29,248 nt of DNA from Planctomycetota bacterium. GTDB taxonomy: Bacteria > Planctomycetota > PUPC01 > DSUN01. The stretch spans positions 1 through 29,248 of the forward strand of contig VGYW01000054.1 in the NCBI GenBank assembly GCA_016872875.1, in the 5' to 3' direction. The notes under the pieces were generated by a model. That model saw only the letters and a list, made by a program, of their open reading frames with translations. It was not told the origin of the DNA and made no database searches. The position numbers were made by a program, and so were the translations under genes. Of this stretch, positions 29,242 through 29,248 are shown piece after piece (positions within the stretch are counted from its first letter, which is position 1; the number at the start of each line of letters is the position of its first letter).

Positions 29242-29248
29242 AATCCCC

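Overview
The window is GC-rich bacterial chromosome. It carries a Tat-exported sulfatase, a Tat-signal Gfo/Idh/MocA oxidoreductase, a PEP-CTERM surface protein, a very large VIT/vWA/DUF2135 protein, a sodium:solute symporter, a glycyl radical enzyme, and many intergenic palindromic repeats. This mix suggests a Planctomycetota-type organism or a close PVC relative, probably anaerobic or facultative and probably a metagenomic genome. The assignment is inference, because there is no rRNA or other phylogenetic marker here.

Layout. 1-2551: the 3' part of a methylenetetrahydrofolate reductase gene, then a cysteine-rich (two-CW type) histidine kinase. 2552-5366: a minus-strand accessory patch with a short hypothetical gene and a two-gene unit (AAA/OLD-like ATPase plus a possible TOPRIM/DUF4276-like partner), a candidate defence module. 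5409-5950: a three-level nested inverted repeat. 5955-10098 (minus): a methyltransferase, a sulfatase and an M61-like metallopeptidase. 10233-11313: a group II intron whose reverse transcriptase has lost its catalytic middle. 11857-16761: a 1634-residue VIT/vWA/TPR-like/DUF2135 protein. 16785-17700: a decay zone with an IS110 fragment, half of a palindromic repeat, a signal-peptide gene stub and a macro-domain pseudogene. 17697-19217 (minus): a four-gene toxin-antitoxin run, a classical antitoxin/ParE pair followed by a second PF09720-like antitoxin coupled to an unknown, possibly nuclease-like protein. 19403-23548: a glycyl radical enzyme and its radical-SAM activase, separated by a PIN toxin/antitoxin pair. 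23741-25597: an SSS symporter with a fused exported N-terminal domain. 25869-28850: a PEP-CTERM protein, a small lipoprotein and the Gfo/Idh/MocA oxidoreductase.

The most striking signal is not a gene. Short palindromic elements of the kind that litter the intergenic spaces also lie in frame inside five separate, otherwise intact protein genes: the histidine kinase, the sulfatase, the VIT/vWA protein, the glycyl radical enzyme and the activase. They add about 15-55 residues each without breaking the frame, mostly at domain linkers or surface-loop positions. In the activase the insertion appears to fall inside the second 4Fe-4S cysteine motif. This resembles the protein-coding palindromic elements described in Rickettsia, but with several unrelated repeat families acting in one genome. 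No REP-associated (Y1/RAYT) transposase is present in the window to explain their mobility.

Working together: the glycyl radical enzyme, its activase and the symporter could form an uptake-and-cleavage route for a small substrate that the sequence does not reveal. The sulfatase, peptidase, oxidoreductase and PEP-CTERM protein fit degradation of sulfated or complex polymers at the cell surface. The toxin-antitoxin, intron, IS and ATPase patches mark repeated acquisition of accessory DNA.
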